A stretch of 64,000 bases of DNA from Planctomycetes bacterium B3_Pla. Its GTDB lineage: Bacteria; Planctomycetota; Phycisphaerae; Sedimentisphaerales; Anaerobacaceae. The notes under the pieces are model-generated. The model saw only the letters and a list, made by a program, of their open reading frames with translations. It made no database searches and was not told the origin of the DNA. The stretch covers positions 62,001-126,000 of the forward strand of contig NJBM01000010.1 of NCBI GenBank assembly GCA_005223045.1. The letters run 5' to 3'. The stretch's first letter is position 1, and each line of letters opens with the position of its first letter. Made by a program: the position numbers and the translations under genes. This document shows, piece by piece, positions 8,053-16,691 of the stretch.

Positions 8053-9594
8053 TTAGTCCAGATGTTTGAAGTTCGGCCACATTTCATCGAGCGGCTTCCT
8101 GGGTCTTCTGCAAATATAGATAGCCAAGTACCTTTCATGAGGAATAGCCAGCACGCACTTGTGTTGACCGACTATCTTAACACTATGGAAGTGCTCTTTC
8201 AGGCTTTTCAAGTCAATGCCCAATGAAATCACTACCTCTCCTGAATATCCTCTCGCTCCCCAGAAAAAATACTGAAGATGTCCGCTTATCGGCTTGGGAA
8301 GGCTGTATTTTTCACGGAATGCCCAGATTGCTCCGGCCTCTCCGTAATTGCCCAGCAGCACGCAGGCTTTTGATTTGTCTTCCTCACTCAGCCTGTTATA
8401 TGCTTTCGCGATGCTTGCCGCAATTTCTTCCCAACCGAATCTGTCAGCATAGTGCTGGGGAAGACGGCCAAGACGGTGTCGCTCGCCCTTTATTCTCTCC
8501 CACATGCTCCTTCCGGTGTATTTCATAAAGGATTCAATCGGCAAGACAGGCCTTGCGAACGGAACCATGACAAGTCCCGTCAAGAAGATCGCTACGGCCG
8601 GCGTTCTCCTTAAACATCTGATATTTCGCTTCTCTGCGAATCCCTCAATGAGAATAGCTCCTCCCGCGAACAAAACGGTGTAAAAGGGCGCCAATAGGTA
8701 GAATTTGACCTTCAGGATTATACAGACGATCAGAACAACAAGATACGCGTACCCTAAGACTCTGTATTTCTTCCCTTCTTTGTGGAAAATGAAGTAGCAA
8801 ATGCCAAGAAACCATACGGGAAAAGCAAGAGGATTCATCGTCAATATCTGATTTGTTATGAATTCCAACGGCGTGCTGGGATATGTTTTCGCCGAAGCGT
8901 AGTTGCCGTAGTACTCCAAGGCCGGGATTCCTTCCTTCATCTGCCAGAGAACATAGGGGGAAAAAATCAAGAGCGCCAAAACTCCACCTGTCCATAACTG
9001 CCAACTCAGGAAATATTTTCTCGCCCTGGTAATTGCCAACGCTGAGAGTATGCCAAATCCAAGGAAGAGTATCGTAATCTTGGTCAATAGCCCAAGACCG
9101 GCGACTATGCCGAAAAATATCCAGTATTTCTTGTCTTCAGTCTTGAGAAGCAGCACCAGCATGTAGAGCATCGACGTCCAACAGAGCTTATCGAAAGCAT
9201 CATACGTGTACGTACTCTCCCAGCATAGGTAGATCGGAGCTAATGTGACACATGTGAGGGCAAGCAGCAGTGCATTGAAACCTCCACCCATCTTCTTGAC
9301 CATTAAGCTCACCAGCCAGACAACCAAAGCCCCGGAAACGGCTGGAAGAAGATGCAGAGAAAGAAACGATGTGCCCAGGAGGGACCGAACTACGGCAAGA
9401 AGAAACGGAACAATCGGCGGAACGTCCACATAACCGAAAGCCAGATTATCGCTTAGCGCAATATAGTATAGTTCGTCCCGGAAAAAACCGTACTCAAAAG
9501 GGAACAGACAGAGAATCAGCTTCGCTATGACAAAGTATATTATGACGGCCTTTTCGCCGGGGAGCTTGCTTCCGGAAAGAACTTCCTGACTCAT
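8053..9594 (-). CDS. GT39-type (PMT-like) integral membrane glycosyltransferase
   Basis: 513 residues with about ten hydrophobic helices. The first periplasmic loop carries the acidic pair of the family (FFRDELYYIALS), followed by the typical YVDVPPIVPFLL segment. These enzymes move a sugar from a polyprenyl-phosphate donor to lipid A, protein or another acceptor on the outer face of the cytoplasmic membrane. The C-terminal 130 residues form a soluble domain. The stop is close to the tRNA-side repeat and the gene runs towards it. It lies upstream of, and opposite to, the polysaccharide locus and may decorate surface glycans. Acceptor and donor are unknown. Confidence 0.85.
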   Translation of the reverse strand: MSQEVLSGSKLPGEKAVIIYFVIAKLILCLFPFEYGFFRDELYYIALSDNLAFGYVDVPPIVPFLLAVVRSLLGTSFLSLHLLPAVSGALVVWLVSLMVKKMGGGFNALLLALTCVTLAPIYLCWESTYTYDAFDKLCWTSMLYMLVLLLKTEDKKYWIFFGIVAGLGLLTKITILFLGFGILSALAITRARKYFLSWQLWTGGVLALLIFSPYVLWQMKEGIPALEYYGNYASAKTYPSTPLEFITNQILTMNPLAFPVWFLGICYFIFHKEGKKYRVLGYAYLVVLIVCIILKVKFYLLAPFYTVLFAGGAILIEGFAEKRNIRCLRRTPAVAIFLTGLVMVPFARPVLPIESFMKYTGRSMWERIKGERHRLGRLPQHYADRFGWEEIAASIAKAYNRLSEEDKSKACVLLGNYGEAGAIWAFREKYSLPKPISGHLQYFFWGARGYSGEVVISLGIDLKSLKEHFHSVKIVGQHKCVLAIPHERYLAIYICRRPRKPLDEMWPNFKHLD

Positions 9595-9663
9595 ATCGCA
9601 AATCCTTTTTTGAGTTGCAGCCTGTTCACATCTGCTAAGTAAGGAGAGGTGCGGCGCAGCTTT

Positions 9664-10404
9664 TTACAGATCTTCCCGGTATAGGTACAAAAGCGAGAAG
9701 AAGCCGGCCATGACAGATGCAAATAGGACACATCGTATCAAAACCATCAGTTTGTGCTTCCCAAAGTATCCCCATTCCTGCGGAGAGCGCGCTCCAGATA
9801 CGGCCGAACCGTGGTTGACATCTGTACCGTTCGGTTGCAACGGCTCGGACTGAACAACATCCGTTGTGCCGGTACTTTGCGTAGCAACCTTAGAACTCGA
9901 AGCGGCAGCCAGTGGTTGCTGCGTAGATCCTCTTTGCTCCTTAGATTTAATCATCTCTGTGAGCCGGACAATGGCGAGCCTGGCTTGATCTCTGACGTCC
10001 TTGTCTCTATCGTTCACTGCTTCTGTCAATACCGGGATCACCTGGTCAGCCTGATCCACCATTTTGCCAAGTGCTTCGATTGAATATTCACGGGTCAAGG
10101 CGTCCGGATCCTTGAGCGATTCGGAAAGAGCCGGTATAGCATCCGCCGCGTCTTGCCCGATATGTCGCAACGCTCTTGCGGCGAACCTTCCCCGTCTGCG
10201 GCCTTTGCTGTTCAAGGCTTTGATTAGTTCCGGCACGACTGGTTCGCCCATCGCAGCCAGCTCGTCCGAGGCTTTCTTAGCCTTATTCTTGTTCCAGCTG
10301 CCGAGTTGTTCGATGAGGGACGCAATGTCATCTCCGAACGCTGCAGAGGTAAATCCGGAACATAGAATGGCGATTGTCACCACTGTTTTAGGTATTACAT
10401 TCAT
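9664..10404 (-). CDS. Exported HEAT-repeat protein with C-terminal membrane helix
   Basis: About 246 residues: a signal peptide (MNVIPKTVVTIAILCSG), three to four HEAT/PBS-lyase-like helical repeats with the pattern LGxxxxxVIPxLxxALxDxD up to about residue 145, a serine/glutamine-rich low-complexity linker, and a C-terminal membrane segment (about 218-240) with a charged end. The start at 10404 puts the signal peptide at the N terminus; the frame is open six codons further. HEAT repeats mediate protein contacts; the C-terminal anchor suggests a membrane-bound periplasmic scaffold. It lies 69 bases upstream of the GT39 gene on the same strand and may be cotranscribed with it. Confidence 0.75.
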   Translation of the reverse strand: MNVIPKTVVTIAILCSGFTSAAFGDDIASLIEQLGSWNKNKAKKASDELAAMGEPVVPELIKALNSKGRRRGRFAARALRHIGQDAADAIPALSESLKDPDALTREYSIEALGKMVDQADQVIPVLTEAVNDRDKDVRDQARLAIVRLTEMIKSKEQRGSTQQPLAAASSSKVATQSTGTTDVVQSEPLQPNGTDVNHGSAVSGARSPQEWGYFGKHKLMVLIRCVLFASVMAGFFSLLYLYREDL

Positions 10405-10707
10405 TCTTTCAATCCACTGCAATTATCTGTCGAGACAATATTTATGCTCGCCCACATTCAAAGATCGCTGAAATGAGTTGTTCGCTTTCCGGACAGCATT
10501 TGCCGTTTAGATTTCTTCGAGACACTGATGCGCTCTTAAATCCGTATTATATCAGTCTTCCACAGATTCACACAATAGACAAGTATTTATCTGGCGCTCA
10601 ACTGAAAACACCAAGGCGGCATGTCAGAGGCGCGCCGCCCCGGCAAGAAAAAGAACCATTGCAGGATAGAAAGTCTCACGCCGTCGTCGGGATGATTGCA
10701 AAAAGGC

Positions 10708-10736
10708 TTGACCATCCATTGTGAGCACGCTATTAT
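10708..10736 (+). promoter_or_regulatory. Sigma-70-type promoter for the polysaccharide locus
   Basis: TTGACC (10708-10713), a 17-base spacer and TATTAT (10731-10736). It is 142 bases upstream of the first gene of the plus-strand polysaccharide cluster and the only good match in the 450-base gap between divergent genes. The gap otherwise holds no gene. Confidence 0.6.
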
Positions 10737-10877
10737 TCGAATCGAAGCGCCTGATTCCGGGAGCGTCCGTGGCAATTAAGGTAATTGAGCAAGTTTGGCA
10801 AAATAGCAGGAATAGAGAGCAGTAAGCGACTTGCAGGTTTGCGTGTGCTTCTCTGATTTCGGAAGGAGCCCAATAAG

Positions 10878-12140
10878 ATGGCAAACTCACAAAACGACTT
10901 TCGGAACGGCCGAGCACTTCCAAAGAACGTCCAGGAAAAAGTCGACACAAGCGAGGACGAAATTGATCTGACTGAATATTTGAGAGTTCTGTGGAAGCGG
11001 AAATATCTCATTGCGGCAGGCTCTGCTCTGCCGGCTCTGCTCTTTGGCCTGTTTTTTTTCTTCTCACCCAGCGACTACAAGGTGACCTACAAATATGATG
11101 TTGACCAGGAGAGCTACACAGTATTGCCGGACCGGTTCGACAGTGCAGGTAAACATGCACAGGAAATATCCAAGGCAGACATTCATTTGGAAAGTTCAGG
11201 CGAGTTATTGACCATGACCGTAAGTCAGGGCAAACGCGCCGCCGAAGCGGAAAAAGATGAATTGGATGAGAAGGGCCACAGAATACTGATTGACAGGTTC
11301 AACAGCACCGAGAATCTCGACAAGCTTATTGCGAAATTAAGAGAGAGCCGACCCGACGAACATGCACGGGAAATGCCCAAGGCAGATATTCGTTTGGAAA
11401 GTTCAGGCGAGTTATTGACCATGACCATAGTAGGTAGGCCCAAAAAAGACATGCAGAGAATATCTTTGGTTGTAAGAGATAATTTTGAAAAGGTCATCCC
11501 AATATACTCTGTGAAGAAGGAATTAATCAGCGCTATTGCCAAGTTCAAGGCTGAGATGGCTGATATCGAAGAAAACAAATTTAGCTTGGAACTTGAGTTG
11601 CAAAAGAAAAAGGCGATTTTAGCAAAATTGAAGGATTTAGAACCTGCAGATTCAAACAAAATCCCCGGTAATATCATCTTACAGTTCGACAACATAAGTG
11701 AAAACAGCGAATACTTGCCTTTGACATACCAGGTACAAATCACTGATGCGAATATAATTAACATCGAAGAGACCATTAAAGCAAATCAGGAAAAGTACGA
11801 TTACTACAAAATCTTGATAAGCTTGAATGAAAGGCTATTTGACGAGGTAAAGAACAAAACGTCTTCGTATTATACTATCCGGGAATTCCACTCATTCCTG
11901 ACTGGTATAGTAAACAATTACGAAGACAAGAAATTGGTAGATTGTTTAAATGCGTATATTAAGAAAATCGAAAACGTGACATCGACAAATATTCCTGTTG
12001 TAGAAGAGCCCGGTGTACATCTGGTTCCAAAAGATATCGTTAAGAAAATTACGATTTTGTTTGTGGCGTTGCTTCTGATAATGACGCTTGTAGCTTTCTT
12101 ATTAGGGGCAGTCCAACAAAGGCAAGCGCCGACCTCTTGA
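10878..12140 (+). CDS. Wzz-like polysaccharide chain-length regulator (PCP family)
   Basis: 420 residues with the polysaccharide co-polymerase layout: a membrane helix at about 37-57 after the EYLRVLWKRKY segment, a long periplasmic part rich in coiled coil (about 200-300), and a second membrane helix at about 388-410. No Walker motifs follow, so there is no fused tyrosine kinase. Such proteins set the chain length of O-antigen or exopolysaccharide together with a Wzy polymerase, which is encoded five genes downstream. GGAAGGAG at 10860-10867 precedes the ATG. A 68-base segment (KADIxLESSGELLTMT) is present twice in frame, 69 codons apart. Confidence 0.82.
   Translation: MANSQNDFRNGRALPKNVQEKVDTSEDEIDLTEYLRVLWKRKYLIAAGSALPALLFGLFFFFSPSDYKVTYKYDVDQESYTVLPDRFDSAGKHAQEISKADIHLESSGELLTMTVSQGKRAAEAEKDELDEKGHRILIDRFNSTENLDKLIAKLRESRPDEHAREMPKADIRLESSGELLTMTIVGRPKKDMQRISLVVRDNFEKVIPIYSVKKELISAIAKFKAEMADIEENKFSLELELQKKKAILAKLKDLEPADSNKIPGNIILQFDNISENSEYLPLTYQVQITDANIINIEETIKANQEKYDYYKILISLNERLFDEVKNKTSSYYTIREFHSFLTGIVNNYEDKKLVDCLNAYIKKIENVTSTNIPVVEEPGVHLVPKDIVKKITILFVALLLIMTLVAFLLGAVQQRQAPTS
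11152..11426 (+). repeat. In-frame internal duplication in the chain-length regulator
   Basis: Bases 11152-11219 and 11359-11426 are nearly identical at the DNA level (offset 207 bases, exactly 69 codons). Both encode KAD-I-(H/R)-LESSGELLTMT. The retained nucleotide identity, including third positions, suggests a fairly recent duplication that lengthened the periplasmic domain. Confidence 0.75.
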
Positions 12141-12605
12141 GAGGCTTATTATTGACATATAAACGAGCCGACTGATTGTTCTTGTTGGCCCGTTAAGAAA
12201 ATGGGGTATTTGAGGGTCGCAACTTTTTTTGCTTCGTGCACTTCCTGCAAAAATATCCGATTGCACCCCACGGGGACGGAGTGTAAGGAAATTTACGATC
12301 TACAACAACTCCGTAAACGGCGAACTGATCAATACGGTAACGGTAGTACTGTAAGATCATGAACACCGGGGCGCAGAAAATACCTTCTACGCAATGGGTG
12401 TATTTTTCGGCGATCATTTACTGGAACACATCCAAGCCTAACAGCTAGTCAAGGGAGACTCTGGATACTTACAAAGTTTTTAGGCAATGAAAACACCAAT
12501 TAAGCCATATATACGACATTAGACCAGCTTTTGAGGCCATGATTATCTAAAAACCTATTCCAGGTAGCTTAACCATCGGCGATATACATACTGGAGACAA
12601 GTACA
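12141..12605. other. 465-base gap inside the polysaccharide locus
   Basis: No supported gene. A 74-codon minus frame (12193-12417) contains CRKC followed by a basic tail, but there is no ribosome binding site and no family resemblance. Base composition shifts here from the GC-balanced flank towards the AT-rich core of the locus, so this may be the join of an acquired segment. Confidence 0.4.
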
Positions 12606-13175
12606 ATGTTCTTATCGAGAATCATAAAGAAAAAGCAGCACTTGGAAAAAAAACATGACACGAAACTGGAATTTGGATGCGGTGAGAGTCGTCCTAAGCC
12701 TGGTTTCGTGGGTGTTGATATTAGAAAACACAGACATGTAAAATACGTCTGTAACGCTTGGGAGATTGTCAACTTTATAGAAGAAGAGACAGTCTCTGAA
12801 ATATATTCGAGGCATTTCCTTGAGCATTTGACTTTTGTACAGGCAGATAAAACACTCAAAGCCTGGCAACTAATACTTGCTCCAGGTGGGATTGTGCAAA
12901 TCATATTGCCCGACATAGAATACCACATTCAGCAATTTTTAAATTCCGACTATTCGGCTTCATCAGAAACTAATCCTAAATGGACTGTCTTAGAACACGC
13001 ACTGGCTGGTTTTTGGGGTTGGCAAAGAGAGGGTGAAACCGAGATTTGGGATGTTCATAAAAGTGGGTACGACTTTCGTTGTTTGGAAATGAAACTGCAG
13101 AAATTTGGGTTTTCTGATATTAGACGGATAGATGATGAGCCATGGAATTTGAATGTTATTTGCAGAAAAGCCTAA
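12606..13175 (+). CDS. SAM-dependent methyltransferase (class I, short)
   Basis: 189 residues. LEFGCGESRPKPGFVGVDI (about residues 21-39) is motif I and the acidic end of strand 2. EIYSRHFLEHL is the typical post-motif II region of small sugar-locus methyltransferases, and LAPGGIVQIILPD is motif III. Probably methylates a sugar or a lipid-linked intermediate. First gene of the AT-rich block; 25 bases separate its stop from the start of the radical SAM gene, so they are likely cotranslated in an operon. Substrate unknown. Confidence 0.8.
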   Translation: MFLSRIIKKKQHLEKKHDTKLEFGCGESRPKPGFVGVDIRKHRHVKYVCNAWEIVNFIEEETVSEIYSRHFLEHLTFVQADKTLKAWQLILAPGGIVQIILPDIEYHIQQFLNSDYSASSETNPKWTVLEHALAGFWGWQREGETEIWDVHKSGYDFRCLEMKLQKFGFSDIRRIDDEPWNLNVICRKA

Positions 13176-13200
13176 CGGAGAACGGACAAGGTGTGTTTTG

Positions 13201-14661
13201 ATGAAACGATTAGTAAACTCAAAATATATCCAAATTAAAAACAGAGGTAGAAAAAACTGGCTGAAGCGAACACCACCCAAGATTTGCTTATACTGTGCCA
13301 GATATGATTACGAACCGCTAACAATTGCACCCTTAGGAATAGGATATATTGCGTCTTATTTGGTTCAGCAGGGGATAGTTAGTCAAGAGCAGATTTGCAT
13401 TGTTGACACTTTAGATGAAGCGATAGAATTTAAACCTGACATTTTAGGGGTTAGCTCTGTTAGTCAGGTCATCCAGGATGGTCGAGATTTTACCAAGAAA
13501 TGCAAGGAAAAAACAGGGTGCCTCACTGTTTTAGGGGGTTATCATGTTACCGCAGTTCCCCAAAATCTTCCTGAAGAATTTGATATAGGTGTCTTAAGTG
13601 AGGGAGAAATAACCTTTGCAGAGATTGTAAACTTCTTCAAATTGAACAAATTAACAGTGACTTTAGGGCAGATTAAAGGAATCTGCTATAGAAAAAATGG
13701 AGAAATCATAATTAATGAGCCAAGAGGGCTTATTGAAGATTTAGATTCACTTCCTTTGCCATACAGACATAAAGAATATTCCCAGGAGATACCGATATTC
13801 ACATCAAGGGGTTGTCAATATAGATGCATTTTCTGTGCTTCAAAAGGTTTCTGGATGAACAGATACCGTTTACGCAGCGCTGATTCTGTTATTTCAGAGA
13901 TTGTACATTTAGTTAATAAGTATCGGACAAAAAGAATTACAATAAACGTATTGGATGACCTTTGGATTGCTAACAAAAAGCGTTTTCGAGAGATTGTTGA
14001 AAAATTAGTAGCACTTAAAATTCCTGACAAGACAGATTTTATGGGTTTCTGTCGGTCTAATGTGATTTATGAAGAAGACATAAAACTTTTAAAGCAATTA
14101 AATTATAGATGTGTACGCTTTGGTGCAGAGACGGGCTCAGAAGTTTTGCTTAAGAGATTAAAAGGGGATAATATTTCAATAGCGGATCACCAACGAGTAA
14201 TTGATTTATGCCAGAAGTACAAAATGCCATGCAGAGCTTCGTTTATGTTTGGCGTGCCTGGCGAAACTATGGAGGATTTAGAAGCAACGATAACCTTTTT
14301 GCGAAAAAATAAAGGCAAATTGGAAATAGGTGGATTTTACTTTTTTAACCCTATCCCCGGAACTGAAATTTGGGAGGAGATGAAGGGCAATGGAATGATT
14401 CCAGATACATTTAAACTTGAAAACTTAACGCAGTTGGATTTCAACAAAGATATTTTTTCCTGGGATGATATTCTTTATTTTAATGAAGAAAATGTTTCTC
14501 TTGAAGAGTTCAGGGAGCTTATTCACAAGATCAAAGCAGAGTTTATTTATGACACATTCAGGAAGAAAGCTAAGTTAACCGTGAAAAAATATTTACCAAA
14601 GAAATTTATGACTTATGTAAAGAGATTAATTTCGATCAAAAGCAGGATGTCTATTGGATAA
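13201..14661 (+). CDS. B12-binding radical SAM protein
   Basis: About 486 residues. The N-terminal half has the cobalamin-binding Rossmann layout (APLGIGYIASYL, then VLGGYHVTAVP and SEGEITF). The radical SAM barrel follows with the iron-sulfur motif C205-x3-C209-x2-C212 (GCQYRCIFCAS) and the GVPGET segment. Members in polysaccharide loci methylate unactivated carbons, or rearrange lipids or sugars. The start at 13201, after AAGGTG at 13188-13193, avoids overlap with the upstream stop at 13175. Low GC matches its neighbours. The reaction is not determined. Confidence 0.85.
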   Translation: MKRLVNSKYIQIKNRGRKNWLKRTPPKICLYCARYDYEPLTIAPLGIGYIASYLVQQGIVSQEQICIVDTLDEAIEFKPDILGVSSVSQVIQDGRDFTKKCKEKTGCLTVLGGYHVTAVPQNLPEEFDIGVLSEGEITFAEIVNFFKLNKLTVTLGQIKGICYRKNGEIIINEPRGLIEDLDSLPLPYRHKEYSQEIPIFTSRGCQYRCIFCASKGFWMNRYRLRSADSVISEIVHLVNKYRTKRITINVLDDLWIANKKRFREIVEKLVALKIPDKTDFMGFCRSNVIYEEDIKLLKQLNYRCVRFGAETGSEVLLKRLKGDNISIADHQRVIDLCQKYKMPCRASFMFGVPGETMEDLEATITFLRKNKGKLEIGGFYFFNPIPGTEIWEEMKGNGMIPDTFKLENLTQLDFNKDIFSWDDILYFNEENVSLEEFRELIHKIKAEFIYDTFRKKAKLTVKKYLPKKFMTYVKRLISIKSRMSIG

Positions 14662-14692
14662 TTGCTGGAGCTGAGAATCAGGGAGTTTTTAA

Positions 14693-15337
14693 ATGCTTTT
14701 TGAGTTTAAAGCGGAATTTGTACAGAACAGAGATGATTACTTTGAAAGGATATGCGCAAATAAAAAGGTATTGCATATTGGAGCTTGTGACGCCCCTTAC
14801 ACTTTAAAGAAACATGAACAAGGATTACTTCTGCATGAAAAACTTAATAGAGTTTGCAGTGAAATTATTGGCGTAGACATCGATGATAAAGCTATATGTA
14901 TTATGGAGGGTCTTGGATATAAAGATATTGTCCGTTTTGATATGAATAGAATTAACGAACTTGACTTTGTGCCGGATGTCATTGTGTTTGGAGAAACAAT
15001 TGAGCACTTGATGAATACGGAAGTTGCATTAACAAACATAAAGAAAATTATGAGTGAGAATTGCAAATTGCTAATATCGACGCCTAATGCTTTTTATTTA
15101 AACAATTTTTTTCATGCCTTAAAAAATCAAGAAAATGCTCATGAAGACCATAAACATTATTTTACTCCCCAGACCTTAAAACAACTACTCGAAGCAAACC
15201 GACTTCATGCCGAAAAAGTTATATTCACTTTTTTGAATAGAGAATCAGAATCATTCAAAAATAAAATGGTGAAAAGGCTTACCAGGCACTTTCCTATGCT
15301 TGCAGAGACACTTGTTTTTCAGTGCAAGCTCCAATAA
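14693..15337 (+). CDS. SAM-dependent methyltransferase (class I)
   Basis: 214 residues. KVLHIGACDAPYT is motif I, GVDIDDKAI gives the acidic residue that binds the SAM ribose, and VIVFGETIEHL is the post-I acidic segment. It differs from the short methyltransferase two genes upstream. Context suggests methylation of a glycan residue or of a lipid carrier intermediate. It lies in the AT-rich core of the locus with a 31-base gap to the radical SAM gene. Confidence 0.8.
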   Translation: MLFEFKAEFVQNRDDYFERICANKKVLHIGACDAPYTLKKHEQGLLLHEKLNRVCSEIIGVDIDDKAICIMEGLGYKDIVRFDMNRINELDFVPDVIVFGETIEHLMNTEVALTNIKKIMSENCKLLISTPNAFYLNNFFHALKNQENAHEDHKHYFTPQTLKQLLEANRLHAEKVIFTFLNRESESFKNKMVKRLTRHFPMLAETLVFQCKLQ

Positions 15338-15422
15338 CCATCCCGGATTTGTATGCACAATTAAAAATCTTAAGGTGGTTTTGCAAAGAATCTGATGTAT
15401 CAAGCGAAATGAATAATACCAA

Positions 15423-16649
15423 ATGAATATTACGATACTGGCGATAGCTCGTGAAAAAGCCAAGTTTTTTTGTCGCGTGGCAGAAGGGTGGAAAAATGAA
15501 CACTCAGTAAGATTTTTAACGACTCGCTATAACTCCTACAGATACATTAAACACAAAAACTTCCAAGTAAATATGCTTCAAGAATTTTATCGGAGTGATG
15601 TGGATATTGAAGAATTTATGAAATTCAAAGAGAGTGCCGTGCTCATGGAGCGTATTGCCAATTTGCTTAGTCCAAAGCGGATAGACCAGCAATTTGCTTT
15701 ATTGTGTAAAGGGTTTAAAAAATATATTTCACGAAATGAGATTGTCAAGTTTGTGATCTGGAATGGCTCTATGCTCCAGGGTTATACCGCTTCTAAAATT
15801 GCGGATCATTTTGGTATATCTAAATTATTCTTTGAAACGGGGAATCTTCCGAATAAATTATTTGTTGATCCTGAAGGTGTTAATGCTGCATCCAGTCTTA
15901 CGGATAAGGATTTGTCTATATGTTCTAATTATAACGAAGAAAATCTTAACAATTTCTTGACAGAACACAAAAGAAAAAAAGAAGAAATGCACTTGGTTCC
16001 ACAAGCTAAAAAAGGTAAACAATTAAACTATTTTACTATTTGGGATTCACTATACAATTTATTTGCTCAGCACCCAATTTTGGAAAACGATTATACATTG
16101 TTTGATAAATTAAAACGAATGAGGTTTGCGAATAAATTCAGTATTGATTATGACAATACTCAGTATGGTAATACTGATTACATTCTGTTTCCGTTGCAAG
16201 TAAGTATTGATTCTCAACTCATTAGAAACAGCGATCTTACAACTCAGGAAAGTATCGACTATGCATTAAATGTTGCCCAAGAAGACAATCTCGCTTTGTT
16301 AATAAAGCCCCATCCCGCAGAAAAAAATAAAAATATTATCACATATATATGTGACTTAAAAAAGCAGCATAACAACATATATTTAACAAACCAAAACACA
16401 TATCAACTCATAAAACATTGCAAAAAGCTTATAACCATAAACTCTACGGTAGGTATAGAAGGTTTGATGTATTACAAGCACGTAGAGGTTTTAGGGAAGG
16501 CGCTTTATAAGCGTTATTGTGAGCCCGACCTAACAAAACCTATAAATAAAGACATAGTTAATCGATTTCTGTACAATTACCTGTTCAATATCCTGCAGCA
16601 CGGCAGCGTTTACGGATGTGGTAAATTGACTATAAACCTTGAGTCGTAA
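15423..16649 (+). CDS. KpsS/LipB-like capsule polysaccharide transferase
   Basis: 408 residues. The order of motifs matches the Capsule_synth group: an N-terminal Rossmann-like region, FFETGNLPNKLFVDPEGVN at about 137-155, FPLQVSIDSQ, LLIKPHP at about 295, and a C-terminal INSTVGIEGLMY with a following VLGKALY. Relatives add Kdo or other sugars during capsule assembly on the cytoplasmic face. It is GT-B-like with no membrane segment. Placement between a methyltransferase and a polymerase supports a surface polysaccharide role. The exact sugar is unknown. Confidence 0.75.
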   Translation: MNITILAIAREKAKFFCRVAEGWKNEHSVRFLTTRYNSYRYIKHKNFQVNMLQEFYRSDVDIEEFMKFKESAVLMERIANLLSPKRIDQQFALLCKGFKKYISRNEIVKFVIWNGSMLQGYTASKIADHFGISKLFFETGNLPNKLFVDPEGVNAASSLTDKDLSICSNYNEENLNNFLTEHKRKKEEMHLVPQAKKGKQLNYFTIWDSLYNLFAQHPILENDYTLFDKLKRMRFANKFSIDYDNTQYGNTDYILFPLQVSIDSQLIRNSDLTTQESIDYALNVAQEDNLALLIKPHPAEKNKNIITYICDLKKQHNNIYLTNQNTYQLIKHCKKLITINSTVGIEGLMYYKHVEVLGKALYKRYCEPDLTKPINKDIVNRFLYNYLFNILQHGSVYGCGKLTINLES

Positions 16650-16691
16650 TCCAAGTTTTGCTTTTATAGAGTGAATCTATAGTTGGTTTGA

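Noticed and set aside
7888-8226. Plus-strand frame of 112 codons over the tRNA
   Set aside because: It covers tRNA-Tyr and the end of the GT39 gene on the other strand; composition fits a shadow frame.
12193-12417. 74-codon minus frame with a CRKC motif in the polysaccharide locus
   Set aside because: Only one Cys pair, no ribosome binding site, opposite direction to the operon; left as a gap description.
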